Shown here piece after piece: positions 10,451 through 21,629 of a stretch of 64,000 nt of DNA. The number at the start of each line of letters is the position of its first letter. Position 1 is the first letter of the stretch. Source of the DNA: Dromiciops gliroides. Taxonomy: Eukaryota > Chordata > Mammalia > Microbiotheria > Microbiotheriidae. The position numbers and the translations under genes are program-made. The stretch covers positions 55,937,532-56,001,531 of the forward strand of contig NC_057861.1 of the NCBI RefSeq assembly GCF_019393635.1, in the 5' to 3' direction. The notes under the pieces are model-generated. The model was not told the DNA's origin, ran no database searches, and saw only the letters and a program-made list of their open reading frames with translations.

Positions 10451-10731
10451 CATTTATTAAGCACTAATCATGTACCAGGCCTTGTACTCGGAACTTAGAA
10501 TGCAAAGGAAAAAATGAAAGCACCCTTCCTTGGCACCCCATAAGGACTTTACATTTTATTGGCTACAATTAAAAAGAAACATTTTATTGAGTAATATAAT
10601 ATGTAGCTAGCTATATAAGGTTATACAAAATCGATACAAAAAATCAACACAAATTGGGGAAAGGGTCACTAGAATCTGGGGGCGGGGGTCAAGAAAGACA
10701 ACATTGGGAGGTGGCATTTAAGCTGGACTTT
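10451..10731 (-). mobile_element. L2 fragment, left of L1
   Basis: 'aagcactaatcatgtaccag' and 'taaggactttacattttatt' are antisense L2 3' end; 'ggcatttaagctggactt' matches the L2 line that resumes at 11664. Confidence 0.65.
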
Positions 10732-11663
10732 TTTCCACTTTGGTTTTTTTTTTCAATTACATGTAAAAACAATTTTTAACATTAGCTTTTAAAAATCTTG
10801 AGTTCCATATTCTCTTGTTCTCTCCCTTCCCCCCTCCAGAAGGCAAGCAATTTGATATAGACTGTACATGTGCAGTCGTGCAAAACATATTTCCATATTA
10901 GCCATGTTGTGAAAGAAAACACAGACCCAAAAAAAAAAAAAACCCAAACCAAGAAAAATAAAGTTTAAAAAAGATGCTTCAATCTGCATTTAGACTGTCA
11001 GTTCTTTCTCTGGAGGTGGATAGCATTTTTCATTCACTTATTTTTCATAAGTCCTTTGGAATTTTCTTAGAGCATTGTATTGCTTCCAATCGCTAAGTCA
11101 TTTACAGTTGATCACAGCACTATATTGCTGTTACTGTGTGCAATATTCTCCTGGTTCTGCTCACTTCACTTTGCATCAGTTCATGTAAGTTTTTCCAGGT
11201 TTTTCTGAAACCATCCTGTTTGTCATTTCTTATCTTAAAGCATAATAGGATTTCATAACAATCATATACCAGAACTGGTTTAGCCATTCCCCCAATTGAT
11301 GGGCATCCCCTCATTTTCCAATTCCTTGGCACCACAAAAAGAATTGCTATCAATATGTTTGTACACATAGATCATTTTCCTTTCTCTGTGATCTCTTTGA
11401 GATATAGATCTACAAGTGGTATTATTGGGTCAAAGGGTATGTACAGGTTTTGACTATTTCTCAATTAGAGAATGACTCATATTCTTATAGATTTGACTCA
11501 GTTCTCTATATATTTGAGAAATAAGGTTTTTATCAAAGAAACTTGCTATAAAAAATTTCCCCCAGTTTTCTACTTTCCTTCTAATTTTGGCTGCATTGGA
11601 TTTGTTTGTGCAAACCCTTTTTAATTTAATATAATCAAAATTATCCATTTACTTCCTGTAATA
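10732..11663 (-). mobile_element. 5'-truncated L1 3' end
   Basis: Antisense marsupial L1: 'aattacatgtaaaaacaatt' (3' end) through 'tgatgggcatcccctcattt' to an ORF2-side segment. Imperfect TSD 'ttaagctggacttt' at 10718-10731 and 'ttaagctgagcttt' from 11664, which splits an older L2. Confidence 0.85.
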
Positions 11664-11760
11664 TTAAGCTGAGCTTTGAATGAAACCAGGGATTCTAAAA
11701 GTTGCCATGAGGCCACTTTGGCTGGAAAATAGAGTGTGGGAAGGGGACTGATGTATAATA
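11664..11760 (-). mobile_element. L2 fragment, right of L1
   Basis: 'aagctgagctttgaatgaaa' continues the antisense L2 broken by the L1. Confidence 0.5.
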
Positions 11761-11779
11761 AGCCATATGCTCATCCTTC

Positions 11780-12394
11780 TGCCTTTTCTCTTCAACAACA
11801 GCCCAAAGTTTGCCCCTCCATCTTCTATTCCTACCCTGTGGCTCTCTCTATCACACCTGTTTTTTCACTTCTACTCCTCTCTATGAAGTTTTCCTTTCCC
11901 AGCTACTCAGAAACACCTCATCACTTCTCCAAATTATCCTTCTCACAGCTGCCAAAGCAATATTCCTGAAACATAGGTTTAACCCTACCATTACCCTCCT
12001 CCAGACTCTTCAGTGGCTCCCTATTGTTTCTAGGATAAAATACAAAATTCCCAGGCCTGGCTTTCAAAGCTCTCTATGGTCTTGCTCCCAACCATCTTTC
12101 TAGCATTAAATCAAAATACTCCCCTTCCTGCAGCCTCTGTTCCAGTCAAACTAGTCTCCAAGCTATTCCTATTACTCACATCCCATTTCCTACCCCTGGG
12201 TCTTTGTACATGTCTGGATTTCACTTCTTTCTTGCCTCTGCTTTGTTAAATCACTAGCTTCCCTGAAAGCATAACTCAAGAACAATGTCCTAAACGTCTT
12301 TCTCTATCCCTCATGGGTATTTGTGTTTCTTCACTAGTAAAATTGCACTCTCCTCATCTTCCACCAACTATAGAGCATGGTGTTTAAAATCTAA
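11780..12394 (+). mobile_element. L2 LINE 3' half
   Basis: Sense L2: 'tcttcagtggctccctattg', 'gataaaatacaaaattccca', 'cctgggtctttgtacatgtc'. Open frames here are L2 relics with stops. Confidence 0.8.
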
Positions 12395-12886
12395 TGTGTG
12401 GTTGCCTTGTTTCTACCCCCAATGTGGTGGGGAGAGCTAGCTATGGTTTACTTATAAGCTAGAAACATCAGCACCAGTTTTGGGCATTAAGCATTTATTA
12501 AAGAGTAAAGAGAACACATGGAGTACAGAAAGTAAAGCAAGAAAAACCCATCTCCTTTCCTCTCTCTGCCACCAACCCAAAGTCCCAGAATGAAAAGGCA
12601 GACCCAGGGAGCCAGCCTCACCTCCTACGTCCTGTCCTCCTCCCCCAGAAGGGAAGGTCCTTCAAACTGATTGGTTGAGGGTGGTCTCATGTTGTTGTCG
12701 TAGTCCACAGCCTGAGAACAACACCCTGCTCAGGGCCAGCCAGGTGTGGTCTTGATTTAATCAACCTTAAGTAGGTTCTCAGTCAATCAGTCAGTCAATC
12801 AGTCAGCCTCACCCAATTCAATCGATTCCAAGTAAATTTTCAGGTGGGGCCCCTGTTCGTCTGTCAAATTCCATTATTTTCTCACA
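12395..12886 (-). mobile_element. Solo LTR of an endogenous retrovirus
   Basis: Reverse complement begins TGTGAGAAAATAATGGAATT, has a poly(A) signal 'tttaataaatgcttaatg' and ends in CA. It matches the LTR at 41732-42267 in order ('ccacacctgg', 'ggaggaggacagga', 'gaggctggc'). No internal retroviral genes flank it. Contains a 'cagtcaatcagtcag' run. Confidence 0.7.
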
Positions 12887-13109
12887 AGATAAAGAGGATC
12901 ACAGGAGGACAGAGTTAATAAGCTAAATACCACCTCTCCTATCTTCTTTTACCAAGCCTGGGGCACCCCAAATTGGTTGAGGGCAGTTACTGTTGGGGTC
13001 ACATAGGTTTGAGCTAACAGAGCTCCTAGCGAACCAAAGCCCATAAACCCAAGGCCCAAATTTCCATGACTAGGAAATGTTAGAATGAAGAGTTGAGCCT
13101 CGTTCTCTC

Positions 13110-13615
13110 ATCCCCACCCCCATTCTATAAGCTCTAGAGGTTCCCTATTACCCCTCAGGATCAAAGATAAAATCTTCTATCCTTCACAACATGGCCCTTT
13201 CTTACCTTTCCAGTCTTCTTAGATTTCACTCACTTCCACACACTCGATGATCTGGGTACACTGACCTCCTTGCTGTTCCTCCCATAAGGCATTCATCTCT
13301 CCCAGACATGGGCATTTTCACTCAGGCCTGGAATGCTCTCACCCTCCTGCCTTCCTGGGCTTTCTTCAAGTCTTAGCTAAAATCTCACCTTCTGCAAGAA
13401 GCCTTTCCTGGTCCTCCTCAATGCTGGTGTCTTGCTTCTATTAGTCATCTCCAATTTACCCTCTATATCATATGTACATAGTTCTTTGTATATTGCCTCC
13501 TCATTAGCCTGTGAGCTCCTTGACAGCAGCTGTTACCTTTCTTTCTAACCCCAGTCGGTTGCTCAGCACAAGCCCTGGCACAGAATAGGCATTTAATAAA
13601 TGCTTGTTGACAACA
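13110..13615 (+). mobile_element. L2 LINE 3' end
   Basis: Sense: 'gcctggaatgctctcaccct', 'aagaagcctttcctggtcct', terminal 'ggcatttaataaatgcttgt'. A second L2 copy, overlapping the consensus span of the 11780 copy. Confidence 0.85.
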
Positions 13616-13629
13616 ATTTTGCTAGAAAG

Positions 13630-13900
13630 AGAGGTATTTAGGGAGTAGCTGGGTGACACAGTGGAGAAAGTACCAGCCCTGGATTTAGGAGGACCTGAGT
13701 TCAAATCCAGCCTCAGATACTTGACACTTACTGGCTATGTGACCCTAGGCAAGTCACTTCACCCTGTTTGCTTCAGTTTCCTCATCTGTGAAATGAGCTG
13801 GAGAAGAAAAATGGCAAACCACTCTAGTATCTTTGGAATGAAAACCCCAACTGGGGTCATAGAGAGTCAGATACTACTGAAATGACTCAACAATAACACA
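13630..13900 (+). mobile_element. Full-length MAR1-type CORE-SINE
   Basis: tRNA head 'gggtgacacagtggagaaag', B box, core, then the MAR1 tail 'gagctggagaagaaaaatgg' and end 'actgaaatgactcaacaata'. Confidence 0.85.
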
Positions 13901-13999
13901 GCCTCAGTATAAGCTAAAACTTATCAAGCGCAAGAATCCTAAAAATGTCAGACACAAACAACTCTTCCTAAAAAGTAGATGGGGGAAAGGTGACCAAAA

Positions 14000-14317
14000 A
14001 AAGGAATGGTCTTTGTTGAAGGGGCAAGTACACTATTGAAATGGGGGGACTGGTCCATCGGGTCTGCATATCAATTTGATAGATTTAATCAATTTGGAAT
14101 TATACAAGAATATACTCCAGAAGCAGGACAGAAACAAAGATCCAATACATACCCCTATGTACTCAAAGCAACAGTTTTTGTGGCAGCAAAGAATGAAAAG
14201 CAAAGCATATGCCCGTCATTTGTGGAATGTCTGGGGGGGAAACACTGTGGTATAACAGTGGAATGGAATGTTATTATGCAATGAGAAATTATCAAAATGA
14301 GGAATTCCAAGAAGCAT
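14000..14317 (+). mobile_element. Older L1-like LINE, left part
   Basis: Sense ORF2-end relic: 'tttgtggcagcaaagaatga', 'ggaatggaatgttattatgc'. Interrupted by an antisense L1 and resumed at about 14791. Confidence 0.6.
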
Positions 14318-14790
14318 GGGGTTTTTTTTATTTTCAAAAATATTGGGGGGTTTTATTTTTTTTAAACATTTTTTTGAATCCCAAATTCTCTCCTTCCCTC
14401 CAGCCTCTCCCCCACCTATTGAGAAGGCAAGAAATATATTGGGAATGCAAAGTGAAACATGTGAAATCATGTAAACATATCGCTACATTTGCCATGTTGC
14501 AAAAAAAGGCAAGAAAACTTAAAAAGTGAAGAAATTATACTTCAATCTGCATTAAAGAGTTCATCAGTTCTCTCTCTGGGGGTGGATAGCATTTTTTATC
14601 ATAAGTCCTTTTGGAATTGTCTTGAATCCTTGTATTGCTCAGAGTAGTTAATATAATGATCATTTTTACAACAATGCTGTTACTATGTACAATGTTCTCC
14701 TAGTTCTCTCACTTCACTTTGCATCAGTTCATGTAAGTCTTCCCAATGTTTTTCTGAAACCATCCTGCTTGTCATTTCTTATAGTACAAT
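14318..14790 (-). mobile_element. L1 3' end nested in older L1
   Basis: Antisense 'aaattctctccttccctcca', 'cagttctctctctgggggtg', 'tcactttgcatcagttcatg'. Same family as the copy at 10732-11663. Confidence 0.8.
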
Positions 14791-15118
14791 AGTAGCATGG
14801 AGAGATTTGTAAGAAATGATTCAGTGACATAAGCCAAACCAAGAAAACAATATACACACAGATTGAAACAATGTAAATGAAAAGATCATTAAAATGATAC
14901 AATTCTGAGCCACTGAATAAACTCTAATGAACAAATCAGGAAGCATACTTCTTATCTCTAGGCGGAGAAGGGAAGGACGCCTAAGTGAATGCTGTTGGGT
15001 GTAGTGACTGGGTTGAGTTTCTTTTTGGGTAGAAGGTGATGCTTTTTAATGACTGAAGATTCAATTTGGAAGTAGAAATGACTTTGTAAAATCAAAAGGC
15101 ATCAATAAAATTTGCCTT
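14791..15118 (+). mobile_element. Older L1-like LINE, right part
   Basis: 'ccaagaaaacaatatacaca' 'gattgaaacaatgtaaatg' continues the 14000-14317 piece to 'aaaaggcatcaataaaattt'. Confidence 0.6.
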
Positions 15119-15120
15119 GA

Positions 15121-15265
15121 GGGGGCAGCTAGGTGACACAGTGGATAGAGCACTGGCCCTGGAGGCAGGAGGACCTGAGTTCAAATCCGGCCTCAGACAC
15201 CTAACACTTACTAGCTGTGTGACCCTGGGAAAGTCACTTAACCCCAATTGCCTCACCAAAAAAAA
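15121..15265 (+). mobile_element. Short CORE-SINE
   Basis: Tail 'ccccaattgcctcacc'. TSD 'aaaatttgccttga' at 15107-15120 and 15266-15279. Confidence 0.95.
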
Positions 15266-15284
15266 AAAATTTGCCTTGAAAAAG

Positions 15285-16085
15285 TGATGGGCGATTGATT
15301 CCCAATTAATAGTTGTGCTAGTCATGATCGGACCTTCCATGTATAACCTGAGAAGCATAAAAGAGCTAAGGAATGCTCCTTAACCCTTATGAAAAGACAA
15401 TAAGCAGAAAAGAAAATTCTGCTCCCTTGGGCCCCTAGAAGGGAAGGATGAATGACGAGCCAGAGAGAACAGAGCCAAAATCCCTGGCACCCAAGCAAAG
15501 GAGAGAGTGAGAGCATGATCAAGAGGCTACTCTGATGACCAGCTGGGGGATGAGTTAGAAAGAGCATAAGAACAAGGAGGGGCCTTGATCAAACTAAAAG
15601 GAAAAAGAATAGTCCAGGGAAAGACCCAAGAAATCCTGTGTCTTAAGGCTCTACTTACTACTTCAGGGGAAGTCATGCCCCATTCTGGGATCCAAACCTG
15701 GTTCACCAGCAATTCATCCAAAGGTGGGGCTATATTTCTTATCTTCTCCATTCCAAAGACTGCTATTTCTGTCGGTCAATGGAAGAGGTTTACATTTTTC
15801 CAAGGAAGGGATCAGCTTGGAATCAAGAGAAGGTCCTACCCCATTAATAAACAGAAAGCCACTTCTTTAATCCAGTATACATGACTCACTGGGAACCAGT
15901 TTTGAATCAAGGGGTTCCTGCCCCATTAATAAATAGAAAGCCAACACCTCAAACCATGATTAATTTGGGGACCACTTCTTCCGGAGATCTATTATTCTGC
16001 CTAGAGCCAAGAAAGAGAAGAGTAATGTTATTCTACACCATCCCACTATTCCAAACAATTAGAAGGGAGCTTGGTGTCAGTTGTT
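15285..16085 (-). repeat. Unclassified block with an 82-bp internal duplication; possible LTR
   Basis: Two copies of 'ccccattaataaacagaaag' (second with one change) start at 15839 and 15921, giving an 82-bp tandem period that includes 'aatcaag' upstream. About 800 bp with no gene, flanked by an L1 and AT-rich DNA. A decayed retroviral LTR is possible because U3 duplications are common, but I see no clear ends. Confidence 0.35.
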
Positions 16086-16370
16086 AGCTACAATAATGTC
16101 AAGGATGGGTGAACAGGCAAGCTTGTACCCTCAGTTAAAAAAAAAATTGCTGTCTCTGCAAATCACACACGGTACACTGGTACATCTGTAGGCATGCTGC
16201 ATCATAAACATCCATTAATCTGCATAGTGTAGTCATAGGCAATTATTTCAAATACATTGTACATAACAATCACATTTGTAATAATATTAAAGGTACATTT
16301 ATACAGCCTTTGCAAAGTATTTCCCATGCATTACAGCTAGGTCTTGATTAGTGTTAATAATGAATTCCTT
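16086..16370. other. AT-rich unannotated stretch
   Basis: Contains several TAAT-type words ('catccattaatctgcatagt', 'acaataatg'). No repeat I can name; could be unique sequence. Confidence 0.35.
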
Positions 16371-16690
16371 GAAGCAGGCACACGTATTTGAATATATCTC
16401 ATTTGATTCCCACGACAGTCCTACAAGGTAGACATTATTTGGGGCTACAAGGAGGGGGAGGGCAGAAGAACTAAGACCTCTGATTTTGTTGGCATATGGG
16501 AGCTCATGGCGAGGGTACTCTCTTCACTAATGTACTCTAGCAATTGCACTATCATTTATAGTTTTGAAGAATTGCCTGAGGCCACTGAGTTGAGTAATTT
16601 ATCCAGAGTCAAACAGTCAGTGTTTAACTTTGAACCTCAGTCTTTCTGACCCCAAGGTTGGCTGTCTATCTGCTATACCATACTGTCTTT
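16371..16690 (-). mobile_element. MIR-like CORE-SINE, left part
   Basis: Antisense 'catttgattcccacgacagt', 'ggttggctgtctatctgc'. Split from 17160-17300 by an L1. Confidence 0.6.
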
Positions 16691-17159
16691 TTTAAAATTT
16701 ATTTTTTATCATAAAAGCATTTCATTATTTTCCAGTTACATGCAGACACAGTTCTCAACATTTGTTTCTACAAGATTTCTAGTTCCAAATTTTTCTCCCT
16801 CCCTCCCCTCCCCCCAAGCAAGCAATCTGATATAGGTTATATATGGACAATTACATTAAACATATTTCTGCATTATTCATGCTGTGAAAGAAGAATCAGC
16901 ACAAAAGGGGAAAACCTCAAAAAAGAAAAAACAAAAACAAAAAAAAGTAGAAACAGTATGGTTCAATCTATATCCAGACTCCACAGTTCTTTTTTTCTGG
17001 ACATGGAGAGCATTTTCCATCATGAGTCCTTTGGAATTATCTTGGACCATAGCATTGCTGAGAAGAGTTAAGACTATCACAGTTGATCATCACACAGTGT
17101 TGCTATTACTGTGTACAATGTTCTCCTGATTCTGCTCATTTCACTCCATATCAGTTCAT
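16691..17159 (-). mobile_element. 5'-truncated L1 3' end
   Basis: Antisense marsupial L1 terminus ('ttattttccagttacatg', 'tttttctggacatggagagc'). TSD 'taccatactgtcttt' at 16676-16690 and 17160-17174. Confidence 0.92.
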
Positions 17160-17300
17160 TACCATACTGTCTTTCAGGTGTTCTTATTATCCCCATTGTA
17201 TAGATGGGGAAACTGAGGCTCAGAGAGAGGACTTGCTCAGGGTCCCACACATAGTAAATGTCTGAGACAGGATTTAAACCCACATCTGCCCACTACCTCG
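17160..17300 (-). mobile_element. MIR-like fragment, right part
   Basis: 'gatggggaaactgaggctca' and 'aaatgtctgagacaggattt'. Confidence 0.65.
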
Positions 17301-17464
17301 ATAACAACCATATTGGAATTACGTGTGGTGGGTCACACACAGTATATAACAAATGCTATTCCCTGTCACAGCTGCATACTGCAGAAAATACAGATATATC
17401 ACATGCAGTAAATTCCATCCTGTGTTGGGATTATCTCCAAAGCACATAATACATCCACTCCATC

Positions 17465-17600
17465 CATACACATAATAGGGCATCATAATAGTACCCACCT
17501 CCCAGAACTGTTATGAGAATCAAATGAGATAATATTTGTAAAGCATTTAGCACAGTGCCTGACACATAGTAGGTACTGTAGAAATGTTTAATCCTTCCTT
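17465..17600 (+). mobile_element. MIR tail
   Basis: 'gagaatcaaatgagataata' and 'gtgcctgacacatagtaggt'. Confidence 0.65.
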
Positions 17601-17885
17601 CCCTTCCTTAAAGGTGGTCTGAGCCTATCATCTCATTAGTAAAGATGTCCATGATGATGATCATCATCATGCTACATAACACCCAGAAGTGGGCTGAATG
17701 CAGCCCATAAGGGGATATAACTCATCACAAAGGGGAGAAAACTATATCCAGAAAAAATATTGGTCCTAGTATTTCAGGCTACTGGAAGGACATTACAACA
17801 ACAAATCAGTCTAGTTCCTTAACAACAATAATAACAATTACCGATCACATCCCTGTAGCACTTTACAAAGGACTTTACATACAGG
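17601..17885. other. Mostly unannotated; short MIR tail at the end
   Basis: Nothing recognised until 'agcactttacaaaggacttt' near 17860, an antisense MIR tail. Confidence 0.35.
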
Positions 17886-17887
17886 GG

Positions 17888-18035
17888 GAGCAGCTAGACG
17901 GTTCGGGGGACAGAACACTGACCTTGGAATCATCATGTGTTCAAATCTGGTCTCAGACACTTACTTAGCTGTGTGACCCTGGACAATTCGGTCACAGAGA
18001 ATCTGATACAACTGAACAACTTACATATAGGATCT
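17888..18035 (+). mobile_element. MAR1-type SINE with internal deletion
   Basis: Head 'agctagacggttcgggggac', core 'agctgtgtgaccctggacaa', then directly the terminal 'gatacaactgaacaactta'; the middle of the tail is missing. Confidence 0.55.
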
Positions 18036-18054
18036 CTAATGTTATGTCTTAAAT

Positions 18055-18345
18055 TTGGAATTGGAAGGGATACCTTAGAACTCACCTAGTCCAACTCCCT
18101 TTTTTTTTTTTTGGAGAGGCAGTGACTTGCCCAGGGTCACACAGCTAGTGTCAAGTGTCTGAGGTTGGATTTGATCTCAGGTCCTCCTGAATCCAGGGCC
18201 AGTGCTTTATCCACTGCATCATCTAGCTGCACCCCCAACCCCTTCATTTTATAGAGAAGGTTAAATGACTTGCCCAGGGTCACACAGCTAGCAAGTACTA
18301 GAGGAGAAATTTAAACAGATTTTCCTGGCTCCATGGACACAAATC
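18055..18345 (-). mobile_element. Old MIR/L3-like repeat split by a SINE
   Basis: 'attggaagggataccttaga' to 'tagtccaactccc' before, and 'ttcattttatagagaaggtt' after the SINE, ending 'tggctccatggac'. A single-copy relative of the 33-bp minisatellite unit. Confidence 0.55.
18100..18234 (-). mobile_element. Short CORE-SINE
   Basis: Antisense, T-run then 'gcagtgacttgcccagggtc'; a short internal loss removes 'ttggggttaa'. Imperfect TSD 'ccaactccc'/'ccaacccc'. Confidence 0.85.
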
Positions 18346-18369
18346 TATCCACTATGTATTACTTCCATC

Positions 18370-18756
18370 TTCACATGCCTCTTGAGGCAACGGATTGGTA
18401 CAATAGTTAGAGAGCCAGCCCCTGGGTCAGAATAACCCAGATTCAGTCCTGCCTATGATGACATGATGGCCATGTGACCTTGGACAAGTCACCTAACATC
18501 TCATTTGTGCGGGGGCGGTTAGACTGTGCAGCAAATAAAGCACCGGCCCTGGATTCAGGAGGACCTGAGTTCAAATCCGGCCTTAGACACTTGACACATA
18601 CCAGCTGTGTGACCCTGGGCAAGTCACTTAACCCCCATTGCCTCACCAAAACAAAACAAAACAAAACAAAAAAAAGACCATAAGTTGCAGAGTAGGTGGT
18701 GATCTGCTTTAGTAGGAGTTTCCTCGCTGAGGAGTTTCCTATATCTAGGAAATCAC
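18370..18756 (+). mobile_element. MIR-family element split by a SINE
   Basis: Left part 'gccatgtgaccttggacaag' to 18510. Right part 18676-18756 with 'aggagtttcctcgctgagga', a tail type also seen at 24861-24945. Confidence 0.55.
18511..18675 (+). mobile_element. Short CORE-SINE
   Basis: Head altered ('gggggcggttagactgtgca'); tail '(caaaa)n'. Interrupts the MIR-family element. Confidence 0.9.
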
Positions 18757-18916
18757 CCAGATACAGTTATCCCTTCCACATCATGCAGGTTAGGTGCATG
18801 ATGCTGCAATCTGAAAAATCCATGTAAAATATTTTGGCCCTCCCTTCGTACCAGAGAAGATGTCTAAATTTTTTCTTTTATGAGGTGTTTACAGTACTTT
18901 ATTGTAAAATGTGGGT

Positions 18917-18947
<31 letters not shown>

Positions 18948-19144
18948 GCATGTATGCATATATATGTGTGTATGTTTGTATGTAATTTCTGGGTTTCTAA
19001 ATTTTTTCAGTGGTTGTCTGATGGCCTTTGCATGTCGTCTTTGGCTTCCACAAAACCTCTCCAAAATTCCCATTTCATTTCTTATGTTATCCCAAGGTAT
19101 ATCAAAATTGTGATGGGGAAAGTCGTTTTGTGGAAGGGATAATC
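18757..19144 (+). mobile_element. Tigger-like non-autonomous DNA transposon, copy 2
   Basis: Inverted ends 'cagttatcccttccaca' and 'tgtggaagggataatc'. Contains a (TA)n/(TG)n run at 18925-18980. Same family as 6369-6750. The 102- and 77-residue frames here are not genes. Confidence 0.65.
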
Positions 19145-19256
19145 ATAAACATAAACCAATGAAAAAGGACAGCCCCATTAAGTAGGTCTTATCATCTCCA
19201 TTTGTAAAGTGGCCTGCCCAAGTCCTTGCTAAACAGAGTCCCCAGACCAAATACAT

Positions 19257-19402
19257 TTTTTTTTTGGTGTGGGGCAATGGGAGTTAAGTGACTTGCCCAA
19301 GGTCACACAGCTAGTAATTGTCATGTGTCTGAGATAGGATTTGAACTCAGGTCCTTCTGAATCCAGGGCAGCGCTTTATCCACTTCACCACCTAGCTGCC
19401 CC
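19257..19402 (-). mobile_element. Short CORE-SINE
   Basis: Antisense, full length. Imperfect TSD 'accaaatacatt'/'accaaacatatt'. Confidence 0.9.
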
Positions 19403-19424
19403 CACCAAACATATTCAAAAGGGA

Positions 19425-19770
19425 CCCAATAAACACTTATCAAATGTTTATTGTATTCGGATTCCTTTTGAGGGAGATTCATAGATAGATGAGACCTGCC
19501 TGCAGAGAGCTCACAGTCTAGTAAAGGATGGAAGAGCTTTAGACAATTATAATCTGCACAATGAGTTCATTTAAATGATCCCAAAGTGCTCCATGAACTC
19601 CCAAGGAGGGACAGTTGCCCTCAGCCGGTGGGGGAGAGGAGTATCGGGTTCAGCTTCCGGGAAGAGGAAGTGCTTGAGTGAAGCTTAAAACGACAAGCAG
19701 GAATTCTACAGATAAAAAAGAAGAGAGAACCTTCCAGGCACAGGGAACAGTCTGGACAAAGACACAGAGT
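19425..19770 (-). mobile_element. L2-like fragment
   Basis: 'gagagctcacagtctagtaa' and 'ccttccaggcacagggaaca' are antisense L2 wording, though the middle is diverged. Confidence 0.5.
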
Positions 19771-19889
19771 CCTTGACCACAGTAAGCTGCGCCTGCAGCT
19801 CCATGCTGAGGCTTCCCACTGTGCTCCGGGCCAGATGGAGGATGACTCCTTGTCCTGTTCTGAGTTGGGTCATGTGTATCTCAGCACCA

Positions 19890-20545
19890 GTTTTAAAAAT
19901 TGATATATCTTTTATTTTTATATCACCTTCATATCTGAATATATCCCTCCCCTCCCCACCTAATAAGCCATCCTTTTAAACCAAAGAACAAAGAGGGGAA
20001 AAACAACACCTACCCATCACATCAGTCAAATCTAATAGAGTTGCATACCCCTAGTCTTGCACCTCTTCAAATGAGAGAGGGAGGGGGCATTTCATCCTCT
20101 CTTCTCCGGGGCCAAGTTTGGTCATTATAATTACACAGAGCGTTCAGCTTGGGAATTTTTGTCCTCTCCATTTCCTTTGCTCCATTTATCGTGCATATTG
20201 TTTTTCTGGTTCTGCTTGCTTTATTTTGCATCAATTAATACTTTGGACTTTCATGTTCCTCATTTCTTATGGCACAGTAATATTCCATGAGATTCGTGTG
20301 CCATGGGGCAGTTAGGTGGCGCAGTGGATAAAGCACCAGCCCTCAATTCAGGAGGACCTGAGATCAAATCTGGCCTCAGACACTTGACACATACTAGCTG
20401 TGTGACCCTGGCTAAGTCACTTAACCCTCATTGCCCAACCAAAAAAAAAAAAAAGAGAGAGAGAGATTCATGTGCCACAAATTTAGTCATTCCTCAATCA
20501 GTGAAGCTGATTCATTGCTAGCCATTTCCTGGGTATTTCCAAACT
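19890..20545 (-). mobile_element. Older L1-like LINE 3' end
   Basis: Antisense: 'tttttctggttctgcttgct', 'ttattttgcatcaattaata', 'atggcacagtaatattccat'. Contains the SINE at 20304. Confidence 0.65.
20304..20462 (+). mobile_element. Short CORE-SINE nested in L1
   Basis: TSD 'gagattcgtgtgcca' at 20289-20303 and 'gagattcatgtgcca' at 20463-20477, one mismatch. Confidence 0.93.
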
Positions 20546-20684
20546 GTTGCCTGTTCTGCCCACTCTTGATCCTGTCCCGCCCCCCTCAGGAACCTGAGCT
20601 CTACCCCTGAGACTCTAAGCCCTGGAGGCAGGCTTTCACCTCATCTTAACCAGAATCGGGCCTCTGCATCACATTCTTTTAAAA

Positions 20685-20835
20685 AAACCAAAAAACAATA
20701 ATTTATTCTACCCAATTACATGTAAAAACAATTTTTAACATTCATTTTTTAAAATTCTTGAGTTCCAAATTCTCTCCTTCCCTCCCTTCCCATTGAGAAG
20801 GCAAGCAATCTATTATAGATTATACATCCACATCA
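20685..20835 (-). mobile_element. L1 3'-end fragment
   Basis: 'aattacatgtaaaaacaatt', 'gttccaaattctctccttcc', and 'gagaaggcaagcaatctatt'. Confidence 0.8.
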
Positions 20836-21054
20836 CTTTCCAACTATTTCCAAATCATGGTGCCAAGCGTATACGCCCCCCTCTTCTCTTCTAAATGTTA
20901 TATCCCCTTTCCCATCAGGATAGAAGTTCCTCTTTCTTCTTCTCCTCCTCCCCAGCCCCAGAATTCCAGGGGAATAACAGACCACCTCCTTACCCTACTG
21001 AAGATAAACAGCTGGGTGGACAGTCCACTGAATCAGTCCGTCAAATCAGTCAAC

Positions 21055-21330
21055 TGTCGACAAGTATTTGTTAAGTACTTGTTATGGTCCAAAAGGCATT
21101 GTGCCAAGTGTTGGGGATACAAAAAATGGCAAAAACAGTCCCTCCCCTCAAGGAACTCACATTCTAATGGTGAGATAACATCTAAATAATGAAGTGCATT
21201 CAAGCAACTGGAAGGCAATCTAAGTGGGCACAATCACCTAGGGCAGGATTAGGAAATGGTCTCCCACAGAAGCAGGGAGTAGAGCTGAATCTGAAAGGAA
21301 TTCGAGGAAACCAAAAGTGAGAGTGGAGGA
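21055..21330 (-). mobile_element. L2 3' end
   Basis: 'attgtgccaagtgttgggga', 'aaggaactcacattctaatg', 'gagctgaatctgaaaggaat'. Confidence 0.7.
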
Positions 21331-21469
21331 GGAAAAACATTTCAGGCCTCCCAATGAACCACATGAAGCAAGAAGGAGGCAGCTGCTGGCAATAATCCTA
21401 ATGAAATTATCAGTCTTTCCGTCACTCTGATAGCCCCAGTAAAAGCAAGCAGACCTAGACCCACTGGGA

Positions 21470-21620
21470 TGATGCAGGTGATGATGACAATGACACTGAC
21501 AATGGTGGTAGTGGTGATGATGTCAATGGTAATGGTGGTGGTGATGAGAGTAGCAGTTAACATTTACATAGTACCTACTATGTGCCTGGCACTATACTGG
21601 AGACTTTAACTATCTCTTTA
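21470..21620 (-). repeat. GAT/GGT triplet-rich run plus MIR tail
   Basis: 21470-21550 is a degenerate (GAT/GGT)n run; 21557-21620 reads 'agtacctactatgtgcctgg', an antisense MIR tail. Confidence 0.65.
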
Positions 21621-21629
21621 CCAAGAATC

